Part shown: in pieces, positions 34,905 through 48,400 of the stretch
Layout: every line of letters begins with the position of its first letter
Numbering within the stretch: position 1 is the first letter of the stretch
Origin: Rhododendron vialii
Lineage: Eukaryota; Streptophyta; Magnoliopsida; Ericales; Ericaceae
Length of the DNA stretch: 64,000 nt
Assembly (NCBI RefSeq): GCF_030253575.1
Contig: NC_080562.1
Coordinates: 42,013,852 to 42,077,851, forward strand
Reading direction: 5' to 3'
Made by a program: the position numbers and the translations under genes
The notes under the pieces: model-generated
Told to the model about the DNA's origin: nothing
What the model saw: the letters and a program-made list of their open reading frames with translations, nothing else
Databases searched by the model: none

Positions 34905-35663
34905 ATGCTACTGGTACATACAATCTGTGCACAGATTATGCACATATTTGGTAGTGAGGCCCATCACGGGTCCTACACAAATAATTCGAGTTGTTCATTA
35001 AATGTAAAATATTTTTTCAAGAGTACCCGTAAAAAATCAGCTCAATGTAATATCTATAAGTGCTCGATTCAATCATCTAAATTTTCATTCAGATTTTTAG
35101 GTAATGAAAAGTTAGATGATTAGATCAAGGGGGTGTTCGGACAAATAAGCCATTTTGGCTTATTTTTTGTCCTTATTCAAATTTTTTTCGTATCGCTTGG
35201 CTTATTGTCATTTTTTTGGGGATTATTGCATTCTCACGACAAGAGGAATCTAAAAAGTTAAAAATTTTGATCGAAATCCAAATTTTTTTGAATAAAGACG
35301 AAAACAAATCAATAAGCCAATTTTTTCGTCTTTATTCAAAAAAAATTGGATTTCGGTCAAAAATTTTAACTTTTTACATTCCTCTTGTAGTGAGGATGCA
35401 ATAATCCTCAAAAAAATGTCAATAAGCCAAGTGATACGAAAAAAATTTGAATGAGGACAAAAAATAAGCCACTGTGACTTATTTGTCCGAACGGGCCCCA
35501 AGTACCTATAGGTATTGGATTGCAGAGCTAATTTTTTACAGGAACCCTTGAAAAAATATTTTACATTTAATGAACGGCTCGGATCATTTATGTGGGACCC
35601 GTGGTGGGCCCCACCACAAAATCTGTGCACAATCTTTGCACAGATTATATGTACCAGTAGCAT
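34905..35663. mobile_element. Long foldback element with a distinct inner hairpin
   Basis: Outer arms ATGCTACTGGTACATA and ATGTACCAGTAGCAT, each followed inward by CTGTGCACAGATTA-like and TTTACATTTAATGAAC-like blocks, are inverted. An inner palindrome at 35129-35499 starts GGGGGTGTTCGGACAAATAA and ends with its complement. The two layers suggest one element inserted into, or grown from, another. Confidence 0.7.
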
Positions 35664-35870
35664 TTCGGTAACTTTTAATCCAATTTTTTGTTTTGGTTTT
35701 TTTTTTTTTTTTTCTGAGCTGCAGTCTAAATTTATTTTGAAATCGACTTTTACGCGTCCGACTTGGATAGTCGAGGGCCAGTGCTACGAAACCGACGGGA
35801 GTCACTGACGGCCGCGCAGGGCCTTAGCTACCGAACGATTGATCTGAGTCGTTTAAAAATTCTATAAAAA

Positions 35871-35980
35871 AAATAATAAGTGGGTCTGCGCAAGAATCAA
35901 CAGCATCCGAGCCGTCCAAAACACTAAATAATAAGTGGGTCTGCGCAAGAATCAACAGCATCCGAGCCGTCCAAAAGTGT
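35871..35980. repeat. 55-bp tandem duplication
   Basis: AAATAATAAGTGGGTCTGCG starts both copies (35871 and 35926), which are almost identical through GCATCCGAGCCGTCCAAAA. Right after lies a perfect short palindrome, GAGCCGTCCAAAA/TTTTGGACGGCTC. Confidence 0.85.
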
Positions 35981-37580
35981 TTTGGACGGCTCAAATTTAA
36001 AGAAAGTATTTTTTTTTATTTTAAAAACACCCTTTTAAATTTGACTTTTGTGGACTGCTCGGATGCACCAGATGCACCGAACTGGTCCGGAGCAAATGGA
36101 CTGGATTTGGCCCCTCCGATGTGTGTAGTGTAGGTGTTCAATCCAAACACCCTATTTTTGTTAATAGAAGCGAAATGGTGAAATGTTGAAACTCTTTTTG
36201 TTAATGGAAACGATATGGTATGCGTTAAGTTTTTAGGCTCCGTTTGTGTGGGCGTAAAAATATTTTCCACCTATTTTTCGGTGTTTGGTTGTGTAAAAAA
36301 TGGACCGAGAGATCCTGCCAAGCAAGGTTGCCGAGCGTAACTCGGCCATCCAAAAGTGTTTGAATGGCCCGGATGCAAAGGTACCGAACGGATTCATAAA
36401 AAAAGAAAAGAAAAGGAAAAAGATGTTTCGATTCGGGCCGTTGATTCTGAGATGAACGGCCGGATTGACCGCTCGGCAGGGGTGCCGCTCAGCAGGGTCC
36501 TCGAGTCCTAAAAAATAAGGAAAACATTTTTCCTTAGTTGGATGAAAATGACTTACCTCTAAATCTTCCGTAAGTTATTTTCTGAAATGAACCCGCTGCC
36601 TTCTACTGTAATTTTCACTGCTCATTTTTCTTGATCATCATTTCTGACCCACATTCAATTCCAATATTTTTATATCTCTCCATTATTTAAGGCCCCTCTC
36701 TCTCCCCACTATTTTGTCAAATTTCTGAAAATATTTTTTAAGTGCCAACCAAACACAGGAAAATAAAATTTTAAAATTTGTTTTCTAAAAAAATATTTTA
36801 CATTAAACAGAGTAAAACATTTTATATTGAAACAAATGGAGCCTTTGCATTTTTTTTGGTCAGTAGAAACACCCCGTAACTTTCTAACCTTGATCATTTT
36901 GTGGACGTTGGTATGGGCGGATAATGTTTACCATGATCGCACAACGACGCATAAGTTGTTAACATTATAGGAATTTGGGGATGGTGTCGTGCGGCACCAT
37001 GTTGTGTACATCCGGACTATTGATCTCGCCAATTAACAGTCCAAATTGTTGAACGGATGAACAATTAAAATTACGCACAATACCATGCGATGCGAATCAT
37101 TAATTACCGAAATCAACAATTCAGATATGCATAGCACCGGGTTCGCATTACAGTAGTGGAAATCAAAGTTACTAGCTACAGTAGTACTTTGTTTAGAATA
37201 CTGATTAGTCTTTTCATTCAATAGTTATGAAATAATAACCCTTGTATACCTTTTAAGGTTCCCTACTTGTTTATTTGGGTAAAAAAAAGATAAGATAATG
37301 ACCCACAACAACCATAATTACACCAAGAAACATGGGAAACTTATCTGGTTTAATCATAACTTATCATTTCGTTTTGGCAAAATGCTATGGTGTCTACCCG
37401 CTATAAGAGAAAACACCATGCCACACTGGTTATGTTTCTCAAAGATCTTTTATTATGTCTTTGATTGGTTATATTATTATCATTTTTGTAATAATAACAT
37501 AATACACAACACTTGTTATGTCATTTTGCCATTTTTAAAAAAAATGTTATAACCTAATATAATAATAATAATAACCAGTT

Positions 37581-38050
37581 AGGGAATGACTTCAGTGTCC
37601 CCGGTCATTTTGGGGACACTGTAACTTTTGACATAACAAAACTATTATGAGCATAATCAAAACTCATTACAAGCATAACAAAACCATAATAATGCATAAC
37701 TTGTTTGTTACGTCTTGGTTGGATTTGGTTATGCCTTGGTTGATTTTTTGGATATTCCTTAGTTATGCCTTGTTTGGATTTCGTTATGCTTGTAATGGGT
37801 TTTAATTATGCTCATAATGGTGAAGTTATGCCCAAAATTACGGTGTCCCCAAAATAACCGGGGACACCATAGCATCATCCTAAAAGTTATGCCCCTAATC
37901 CACAGTTATGCTATTTAATGATTTTGGTTATGCTGTAAATGGTCTTGTTATGCCAAAATTTACGGATGATTTTGGTTATGCCGTAAATGGTCTTGTTATG
38001 CCAAATTTTACGGTGTCTCTGAAATGACTGGAGACACTATAGCCCTATCC
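37581..38050. mobile_element. TIR element with repeated TTATGCC-type motifs
   Basis: Left end has GTGTCCCCGGTCATTTTGGG and GACATAAC; the right end has its diverged complement (GTCTCTGAAATGACTGGAGA). An inner inverted pair (37592-37872, CCCCGGTCATTTTGGGGACA) shares the same motif, so two related copies may be nested or overlapping. No ORF of note. Confidence 0.6.
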
Positions 38051-38821
38051 TTTCGTTTTTAGAGAAAACAGCATAAATTGAGAAGATTTTACTAAAATAA
38101 ATACGAGTTTTCTCTTATTTATTGTTAATCAATGAAAGTGGTCCTAAACACATGTGAGATTTACGAGCCCGGCTCCTCCCCAATCCCTTTAAATGGATTG
38201 GAGAGAACACTCTATCCAATTTCGGCTAGGGAAAAACTTTTTAAATCACACTTCAATGATCGAAACTGTTCATAATTTTTAATGCACTGAGAGTATCAAG
38301 CATGCCAAAAATCATTTTGATCAATTATCGTTTGATATGATTTCAAAACAGATTTATATTGGAAAAAAACAGAAAGGGGTTTTGTTCTAGTGTTGCAATC
38401 TTATATTTTGCAAGATAATGTGTTTCAAAATCATATCTAATGATGTCCAATAAACTTGATTTTTGGCATACTTCATGTTGTCAACGTGCAAAATAAAATT
38501 AACTATTTCGATCATTGACATGAGATCATAAAAAAAAATTATGGGCCGAGATTGGAGAGAATGTTCTATCCAATAATTGAAGAGGAGCCGGACTCGAGAT
38601 TTACAAGCCCTCCCTTATCACAGTTTCAAACAGTAATATCATATCGATATCAGTTTCTCAGAATATGTAAAGACAAAAAGCTAGTAAATCACGATAAATG
38701 CAACTCGATCAATTCAATTGCTTCAAAACAAAGAAGTTATTGTAGTGAATTTTGTGCCTTATTATCCATATATCAATGTCCAAATACTTAGATTAAAAGG
38801 TAGCTAAGAATAGTTGGACCA

Positions 38822-39054
38822 AGCAAACCCGAAGGATTTGGTCTAGTGGTCGAGATTCGAAACTTGGGTACTATTTGTTTCTTTTCAAGATCTTAAATTT
38901 GAAATTTCTAAGGTGCCATTAACTCATTTGGGACTAGATCAAACAAAATTTTTCTCTAACTTTATTCGGAATTCTCACAAGTAAAGCGGTGTAACTAATC
39001 ACCGACAATTAGTCGAAGTGTGTGTAAATTGGCCCAAATGCAAATTTGTCAAAC
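38822..39054 (+). mobile_element. tRNA-derived SINE with a perfect 12-bp target-site duplication
   Basis: The element is flanked by ATAGTTGGACCA on both sides (38810-38821 and 39055-39066). The head has TTTGGTCTAGTGGTCGAGAT (A-box-like) and ATTCGAAAC (B-box-like). The 3' part TTAGTCGAAGTGTGTGTAAA matches the 3' part of the SINE at 26606-26822. Confidence 0.85.
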
Positions 39055-39848
39055 ATAGTTGGACCATGATAATGACATCAACGGCCGCGCGGGGCCCACT
39101 CTGACCACCTACACACATCGGATGTCGTTGATTTTCACGTAAGCCCACTCATTTTTTTTAAAGAAATTTTGAACGGCTCGAATCAACCGTCTGATGGCCT
39201 AAAATCAATCAATCAATCAATCAAAAAACGCTCTTTGTGGTACTTTATTTATCGAAACTGTTCATTTTTTGTCAGTCTATCTCTTTCAAAGCAATGTGAT
39301 CGGAAATCATATTGATCAAAATACGACTGAGATTTTTCTGGCTTACGATTGATATTCTCGATGAAGTCTACAACCAATTTTCGATCGTCGAAGAGAGCCA
39401 AAAAAAAGGTCAATGAAGTCCCGTGGGAACTAGTTTCTAAATAACAGGGAATGATCCTCTTCCTTTTCTTTGAGCACTGCTATATTATATATTATGCTGT
39501 GTTTGAACGAGTTTTTGAGAAAAATTTTAAGGTTACGAGTGGAGAGAGAAATAAAGTAATGATTGGAAGTAAGAGTAATGAATGGAGAGAGATATAAAGA
39601 GAAATGAGAATAATAATTGAAGATAAGGATAATAAGTGGTGAGTAATGATTGAAAATAGGAATAATTGTTTCCGAATTTCCGAACAATTTGCTTTTTATA
39701 GTCTCCCACATCCTCAAGTACGGTCAAGATCATCTTAATCTAATGACTCATATATTTACCGTCTAAAATTCTTTTACAATACTTTTCTGTTTCATACTTG
39801 TACAATATTCTAGAACTCTACACGCAAGTTTAACATGAAGTAGAATTA

Positions 39849-40087
39849 GGCTCCGTTTCAGAAATTTTCTTAAAAAAGAAGCAGTTTATTTCACATTTTC
39901 AAACTCAAAAATAACGTAAATGAAAAATTATTTTTTTATTTTTTTTACACCGTATAAAAGATCTTGATGAGATCTATCAAATAAGATCCAAATTGGTAGA
40001 AAAATTATTTGCGTAAACATATTATTTTTGAGCTTGAAATTACCTTCTTAAAAAATAAATACTTATTTACAGTTCTGAAACGGAGCC
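39849..40087. mobile_element. Harbinger-like MITE, 239 bp
   Basis: Ends GGCTCCGTTTCAGAA and TTCTGAAACGGAGCC are perfect inverted repeats, flanked by TTA on both sides (39846-39848 and 40088-40090), the PIF/Harbinger-type target duplication. Confidence 0.85.
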
Positions 40088-41390
40088 TTATACGCAAGTA
40101 AGAGACTTGAACTCGTGACATCTAAATTGAACGCAGTAAGCGTATGGGAAAACCTTTATCCAATGCCATTGGACAAGAGACAAAACCAATCAAAGTAGCT
40201 ATAGTACATCAAAATCGAATAAAGGCTTTTTTTTTCCCATTTCAAACTGTCCCCCAAACACTTTCTCCAGGAGTAGTATATGACAAGAACACTAGACCAA
40301 AAAACAGCGGCAGTGGGGCCACACTAACATGTGTTACAGTTGTGTTTGCAGACTGGGCATTTGTTTGGTTGATTGAGGAGTAAAGACTGAGAAGTCCCCA
40401 TTGCATGTGCGTGCAATCAAGTCCACGTACTTTAAAATGTTGGGTTTCTATACTTCCACAAAATTGCATTTTTTTGGATACTGTGTTTGTCCGAACCTAC
40501 AGCACTACGCATTTCGGTTGAAATTGTCCGTGTCTATGGCACTTGCTAGCTAATGGCTCAAACATTAGTGTGTAATATGTGATCATCTTCTTAGTGACAC
40601 GAAAATTTAAGAGTGACAACATATACAGAAATCAATTCAATCTCAATCTGAAGAATTTACTCAGCCCTTAGCATTATTGAATACTCCACAATCAATCTCA
40701 ATAAATAAACTAAGTCGAACTCATGTGTGCTAAAATTTGATTGCAATATAGGATGCAAAATCACATGTCTTAGGCCATCTAACATAACTTCTTTCTTAAG
40801 ATAGGAAACTTATGTAAATCAATATGGTGTACTTTAAGGAAATGAGAAATTGAAGTTTGTATTCTTGTAATTTAATCCCAATAATTTACCGATCTTTACC
40901 ATAAAAATCAAATTAGGTTTCCTTCATTTTGAAAAAAAAAAAAAAGGTTTTCCTTTATCTCCACCATTCGTGCCTCAATCAATAGACTTGGTATAGTTGT
41001 TTTCCATTATTGAATAATTAGCCCCAGGATTTTAAGCTCCAGGATTGCACACTATTTACAAAACATGCCATTAGCTTGTATGTGAAGGATAGAAAAATCT
41101 GGACCGTTGGATTTGTTTGTATGAGCAGATAAAATGAGAAATCTGAATCGTTGAAAGAGAATATTCTTTAGGAAGGTACTTGATCTCAACCATCTGTTTT
41201 GGCAATCAATGGTTTGGATTTTAAAAAAAAAATTCGGAGAAGAGTAACTCTTTCCCGGAAAAGTTCTATTAGAATCAAGATCGTCCAGAACACTTTGGAC
41301 GCTTGGGATTCACCTCCGCAAACACATTTTACGGCACACTCCGTAACAAAATTTTCCCCATATTTATATACAATTCAGAAAACTATAATA

Positions 41391-41629
41391 CTCCATCCGT
41401 CCCGATTTGTTTATCCATTTTCACTATTTGGGACCTTTTACAAAATTGTTTATATATTTTAATTTATAATGTTTTTTATATGCAATATGGATCTTGCTCA
41501 ATAGGTCTCAATTAGATCTAAAATATGATGTTTTCGAAATTATATAAAACATTATAAATTATGAGATATAAACAATTTTTAAAAAAACACGTATGTCGAA
41601 ATTGGACAAACAAACTGGGACGAAGGGAG
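41391..41629. mobile_element. Stowaway-like MITE, 239 bp
   Basis: Ends CTCCATCCGTCCC and GGGACGAAGGGAG with TA on both sides (41389-41390 and 41630-41631). The inner ATTATAAATTATGAGATATA/TTTAATTTATAATG parts are inverted. Confidence 0.85.
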
Positions 41630-43245
41630 TAGTAAATAATAAGAGAGGCCTGAGCTTAGCCCCAGTGAATATTCCTTTGTACTAATTGGTTTCCAATGTC
41701 ATGATGTTTGTGGGTTCTAGTTGATTGGACAACGTTTGACTCTTCACAGTAATCTAGCTTACTAAAACATACATAATTTCAAACGCGTAGCAAAAACAAG
41801 CAAAAAAAAAAGAAAAAGAAAAAGAAAGAGAGAGATGATGAAGGCTCTATTGATACTTTCTTTAAGTCAGAGATTCTGTGAACCGTAGCTTACAACATCG
41901 TATAAGCATGACATACAACTTGATAGTGAAATTCGAAGTCAAATACTACTAAATACGAGCGTCCCCGGCAGCATAGTATACCAGTTATGAACTTCTTACA
42001 AGCTTGATATAACTTGCTCTAATAGTTGAAGATTTTCTGCTTATCATGGTATCTCAAGAAGTGTAGCACTGTAGTGTACAGAGCATATTCTATTACTCCG
42101 TATTAAGGACAGGCTTGCCACTAAATTAAGAAGGATTGTTGTTCTCTAACAATAAATAATCACCGTTAGATTCAATATTCTTGTTTCCAATATACTTGTG
42201 ATGTAGCCCCTGATAAGGTTGACTATCTTCTACCATATCCGCCCCTCAATTCTATCGATGTACCTCCCAAAATTTTAACCGATGAAACGGAGATGCTCTA
42301 TTGGAGCAATCATGTGTCACTGCCACTTCTTTTTTTCATTTTTAGTATGACGGTTAGGGATGTCTTTGTCAGCTTACGCGTAACTCATTCAATCCCAGAC
42401 ACCCCCCCCCCCTCTAGTCTCGAGTTAGAGGCTAACGTGATAGTTAAATGGGCCCGTAGTAGCGCAATAAAAACCTGACTTTATGAATCTATCAGGCCCC
42501 TTGTTCATGATGTCTAGGCCCACTCATTTATGTGTGAAAAGCCCTTGTTCTTTTGGGTTAAATTTGGCCTATTGGAAGACTTCCATTAGCCAGCAACCCA
42601 AACTTTTCCTCCTACGAAATCTGGCCCACTAGAAGAGATCCATTTTTAATTTACAAAGCCCTAGTTCTGTTGGGCTAAAAATGGATCTCTCTGTGCATGC
42701 ATTTTTTTGTTGGGTTCCTTAGCTGGCTTCTAGTTGCAAAAAGATTAAAAAAAAATAACAATTGGTTATCTGAATATTTGGTCCTTTAGGGTCAAAAATT
42801 CCAAATGTTTTTTTTTTGGGTCAAACGGGATAGAATTCCAATTAGTTTTGGCAATTCAGAGAGAGAGAGAGAGCACATTTGGCCGCGGTATAATGAATTA
42901 CCTCCGATCTACTTGAATTTTTTTTCCAGATTTGTTCTACGTGTCATGGTCTACATAATTAACGGTTCATATCACTTTTTTTTCGCTTGAGACAAGCCCA
43001 CCCGTTCTCTGAACACACCCACCCTGCTTTGCCTAAGGCACAACAGCCCCCCAGGTCCGGGTAAAAGACCCATCAGACCCCAAAACTATTTCCTCTTTTC
43101 TACCCTTTTCTTCAGCCAAAGAGACCCTTCTAACAGCTACATCCTCAGCTCCCCCGGCCTTTTCTTTCAGATCTTTTACGCCCATTGGTAGTCTTTTGCC
43201 TCGCTTCCCATGAACCAACTTGCAATATGCCAAGCAACTTTCTAT

Positions 43246-45100
43246 TAGGGTTGCACACGTTCCGGGTCAGATCAGATTCCTACGAAATCCAGTCCTAATC
43301 CGCAAGTCGCGGTTTTTTGAAAATGAAATCTATGTCCGGATCAAAAGTCTCACGGCTCGATTCCAATCTGAACCGTGAGTTGCAATTCGGACACGGTTGT
43401 CCACGGATTTGCTTCAATAAAAAATAGTTACAGCACTACAATACATGATGCCTTGTTTGGAACGGTGGGAAAAAATTACATCTTTTGAAAGCCTGTTTCT
43501 TTTCTATTTTGCTTTGCGCCAAAAGAAACAAAAATGAGAAAACCCAAAACAAACCATGGACAAGTCTGTAGAGACTCACATGAAAAGATGAGAGCAAAAT
43601 GTAGCCAAGGATAACTCGCCAGTGTACGCATTCATGCATGCCGACTCAATTGCTTTGCAACAAATGCCAGCAAATCATCCTTGGCTGCAACCCACTCTCT
43701 TCCTCTTCATGGAAGTCATAGACACTCATTAGACAGTACCGAGAGAGAGAGTCTCCTTGTGGGTCGCACTCCTCAAATTTTCTTGTGGTCTTAGTCAGGG
43801 CCGGCCCTACACTTTTCAGGGCCCTAGGCCGGCTCAGATTTTGGGGCCCTTTATAATTTTGTTGTAATTTTTTTAAGAGGTATTACATACATGAATTTTG
43901 AAAATAATTGTACAATCTTTTTTCCGATTTATGAAAGGGGACAATTTTAAACAATGATAGCTTGCCGTGTTTTTTGATTTAATTTATCATGGTGGAAAAA
44001 TGTAAACTCATCATATGAAATATATCTGACAAAGAGGTTGTCATATCTGTTATTTAACTGAAAATTACTGATTAAATGGGTAATCAAACTAATCAAATAT
44101 CTATTGTACTCTCAAATAAATAACATACTTACCAACAAAAAGTATTGTTTGAAAGCTCCAAAAAAATTATAATTGTTCTTGCCAACGAAAAGAATTTTTT
44201 GAAAGCTCAAAAAATTAATTTTCTTGACATAATTCAAGTTAACAATAGGACTAAGGGAAACTTTTGTAGAGTTAGAAGGAAAAATAATTAAGGTTTGAAA
44301 TAATTTTTTTTTTTAATATGATGCGAGAGAAACCCATTCACATTCACAAGAAAAAAAGGTTTGGGCGAAGTTTAAAAATGCACGTATGGAGGTTTGAACC
44401 ATGGACCACAAACACTTAATGATGAAAAAATTGCCACTAGACCATTTAGATTGTGCTATACAAATCTCACTAACTATATTTATATATACAAACTTAATCC
44501 TAAAAGGGGCCCCATTTTCGATTTTCTTTTGGAGGCCCAAGGCCCGGGCCTCTTGGGCCTTGCCCAAGGGCCGGCCCTGGTCTTAGTTGGCCATAATTTA
44601 TTGCTCTTATATAAGTAGATAGAGATAAATTGCAGTACTTTGGCTCTCCGCCGCGCGCCCCCCACCCCCCAGTTCCAGGAAAGAAACAACTGAGTATTGC
44701 ACTTTACCTTCCTTAGATTTAGCAGTTTATATTGATATTTGATAAACCACATTGTCAAATAGTAACAAATAATCTATACAAATAGGTGTAAAATTATATT
44801 GATATTTGATAAACCATATTGTCAAATAGTAACAAATAATTTATAAAAATAGGTGTAAAATTATAATTACTTACCATACGTTGCATATATATTATATATT
44901 TTTTATTTTTTAAATATCTCACGGTCCGGTTCGGATGATCCACGGTTTTCAAATGAAAATCCAATCCTAATCAGTATCTCACGATTTTTTAATTTCCAAA
45001 TCCGTGTCCGGACAATTAAACCATGGACAAATTCCAAAAGGTATGAATCAGTTCGGTCCGCACCGGTTTCGCGGTTCACTGGATTTTTTGTGCAGCCCTA
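43246..45100. mobile_element. Non-autonomous hAT-like element carrying a nested element
   Basis: Ends TAGGGTTGCAC and GTGCAGCCCTA are inverted. The 8 bases outside are CTTTCTAT (43238-43245) and CTTTATAT (45101-45108), a 7 of 8 match. Both subterminal regions carry CCGGA/CACGG/ATCCACGG-type motifs. A second element sits inside (43796-44579), and a 67-bp tandem duplication lies near 44727-44860. No transposase was seen. Confidence 0.7.
43796..44579. mobile_element. Non-autonomous hAT-type element, 784 bp, nested
   Basis: Terminal inverted repeats CAGGGCCGGCCCT and AGGGCCGGCCCTG are flanked by a perfect 8-bp duplication GTCTTAGT (43788-43795 and 44580-44587), the hAT signature. No transposase ORF. 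Confidence 0.88.
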
Positions 45101-45480
45101 CTTTATATCTTCCATGTCGCGCAACAGTGCTGATCTCCCCATATTAAAAATCAAAATGCAAAAAAGTTACAGAGCTCAAAACAATGCATGAATAGCTTCA
45201 GATGGACACCATCGTCCTATACATAGATAGATCAATATTCATCTGCAGAACCACTACAAAAAGACTCCGAACCAAATCCGCAGATGTCACATGCTACAAG
45301 CCTACACTGCGTGCAGATAACTGGAACAGCATGCCGAATCCCACAGAGCAACTAACTTTGAGGGGATGTTGGTACTTCTCATTTGTGAAAATTTTACATG
45401 CCGATTTACAGGTTATGATGCTTTTGCTCTTTTGCCTCCATTTTGGTGCTGTAAGAACGGGATTGATGTTAATAATGTAA

Positions 45481-48400
45481 TTATTGGTCATTGTGGTCTT
45501 CATGATCATATTCAGGCTCACTAGATATATAGCCATCATAATGAACATCCTCCTCTGCTCTCTCTTGGTGTGGAACCTCACTGTAGTCAGTCTTGTCTGA
45601 ATCTGCACCGCTGCTCCATTTCCGTTTCATGATTTTTGGAACCAAACGCGTTACCTCTTTCGACTTCAATGTTGCATCATCGTTTATCCGTTCAAACCGA
45701 ACTGCACCCACCTTTCTAGCATTTCCTTCTAATATCTGCATGTTAAGACAACATGACCACATCAGTTACGTGAATGCAAGAACTTTCAATCATTTTGGCG
45801 TATCGGAGTTGGTGTTTTTTGACGGATTGCTGAGACAACAAAGAAAAGAACTGAATCTTCGATTCATATCACAGCTGGGGTTGGAGGGACTGTTTGGAAA
45901 TTTCAATGCTCTATCTTCCCAGGAAATATCTAGGACAAACACTCAACTGAGTGCTACTAGCCCACGAAGCACACAAACGGGAATACTGATGCAACCACAA
46001 CCACAACCACAACACTTCCTAGTTAGTTAGATACTTATACCACAAGGACAAGGCACGAGGTCACATGTAACTCTGTACATGAAGAAAAGCTAAAAACAAA
46101 ACGGATAGTAAAACAACTTTAGGTGAAGAAACTGCCTAAGAGCTGCATGTAGGAAAGGAGAAAAGCCATACCTCAAGCTTAAAAATTTGATGTGTTTCTT
46201 TTTCATTTTTTCGGTCGGAATCTGCTTCAGTATATTCTTCATGCTCTTCTCGGCTAGCTTTTTCAAGTACTAGTTTTATGGTCTCACCAGTCCTTGGGAT
46301 ATATCCAAATGCCTCACAAATAAAACCTGATACTGTCTCATATTGATGACCCTGTAAAATGGAGATCATCAAAGTGTACTTAACAATTGATGGGCACTCT
46401 TATCTCCGAAAGAAAAAGGGGAGAAATCTAAACAGAAAAGAAATTAAAAATTGAAGGCAATTTACAAGAAACTGTTCAATGCTGAACTTTGTGACTGATT
46501 AAGGGAGAAGTTTAGACCACCAAAAAAAAAAAGAGGAGAAAAAAGAAGCAGCAGAAACTAGCCAAGGAATAAGGATGAACGGAACTAAAAATAACTCAGA
46601 AATATCAATCGCAATAGCCAATGGGTATGCATTTAGAGAACACTAAGTTCAACCTAGGAATCATGATTCATACCAATCATGATAAGGATACATAAGGGAT
46701 CTGTTAAGCTGTCAAGAATGTTGTCCAAGGGAGTTGTTGCAAGAAAAAAGCATATCGACGTTAATCGGAATGAAACAAAAGAAAAATGTTTGATTTTGTA
46801 CGTATTTTTCTATAGCACAAGTGGATTTTCTCAAGAAATATTTTTGGTTTTGTAATGACTTTTCTACAGGACAAGCGAAAAATGGATACAAGCTTTCAAT
46901 TCGTTCTTTAGCATTTGAAATGTTATTTTCTGACAAAGTGGAAATAGGATCCCCAAATTTACCAGAAAATTGAGTTAAGTGCAAGTAAACCATATTCAAT
47001 ATAACTGTTCGAGTAAAAGAAAGAGAAAAGTCAACAATTAACCAGCAATCGAGTGCGTGTCACAAAAATCTGACATACCTCCGGCATTTCGATGCAGAGA
47101 TCTTCAGAAAGCTGGTCAATTGAGGTATTTGCATCCACATCATATATTCCCTCCGCTCTCATTACAATATAGCCAGTTTTTTTCTGGATTTCTTCCTGTT
47201 GTATAGCAATCAAACACAATTCAAATTTAACAATTAACACCTGCCACAACATGGGGTGTTAGAAGAACAAGACTCAAGAGTTTAATAATGTTTCGACCAA
47301 ACTCCTCACACTAGACAGTGGCAACAAGGCTATTGAACTTTTTAAATTTTTATCAAGTATCTCTATAATCTCAACAGAAAGGAGTTACTAATGTTGAATT
47401 GACAAGAAGTGAATGTAGGGATGGACATAAAATTTATGACACAAGATTTTGCATGTGTCAAATAATGGAAATAGAAACACAAAAAGCTCCTTACTTTTGA
47501 ATCATTTTCATCAAAGATTTCACCAACAATTTCCTCAACCACGTCTTCCAGAGTTACTATCTGCCTCATCCATAAAGTACAAGAATAAGTAATATTCCAA
47601 ACGCAATGGACATATAATTGAATCCACAACCATAATGATGAACTGTTCAACACCACAACACACACCACAAATTAGTGTGTTACAAGTGAACAAGAAATAA
47701 TTCTACGCAAACAGTATTTGTCTGGATACATACTCCAACAGTACCACCATACTCGTTAAGAACAACAGCCATGTGGACCTTCCTGATGCGAAACTCTCTA
47801 AGAAGATTCCAGACTGACATTGAATCTGCAATATGGTAGCAAGGTTTTAATTCACAATTTTAGTTTTAAATTGCATGATTTATCTAAGACAAGAAAAAGA
47901 CGCCTAACACAAACTCAAAAAAGTATTCCACCATTTCTCTATGACAGTCTAACAAAAAAGACAAATCAACCAGAAGATCAAACTTTTGCAGCTTCATGTT
48001 GCTCTGGTTAAATCAAGGCCGAAGTACAGAAAACATAACTTAGGAATAAAAGGAGATTGAATAGTCAAACTTAGAGTAATGGAGGATATACTGAAAAACT
48101 ATTTGAAAAATATTCCAACAAAATACTGCAGAAAAGTTACTAAAGTGAAGCAAAGTTACCAGGGACAAAATATGCAGGTTTGTGTGCCATATTTCCCACA
48201 GAAGAACTTTCTAGTAGCTCCCCCTTCAAAATAAAAAAGATTATAATTCTGCAAACTATGAGATTTATGTTTGTAATTAGAAAAATGCAGAAATAATAAC
48301 TTAGAAGAGAACAAATGAAAGTAACTACTAGCTGACCTTTGTAACGTAATCGAGAAGATCCATGGCATATGCAATACCGACAATATTATCAACACGTTGC

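Larger units (their letters stand above)
33701..45480. other. Repeat-rich gene-poor interval
   Basis: Nearly 12 kb without a recognisable intact gene. It holds degenerate ~82-bp repeats (34329-34570), a long foldback element (34905-35663), tandem copies (35871-35980), a TIR element (37581-38050), a SINE (38822-39054), a Harbinger-like MITE (39849-40087), a Stowaway-like MITE (41391-41629) and nested hAT elements (43246-45100). A Lys/Arg/Glu-rich ORF on the minus strand (43233-43033, 66 aa) is not recognised. Confidence 0.6.

Noticed and set aside
37581-38050. CRISPR-like array of TTATGCC motifs
   Set aside because: Spacing is irregular and the context is a plant TIR element; no CRISPR is expected or seen.
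43033-43233. 66-aa minus-strand ORF, Lys/Arg/Glu-rich
   Set aside because: No recognised family, no introns or partners; could be a decayed retroelement piece. Not called as a gene.
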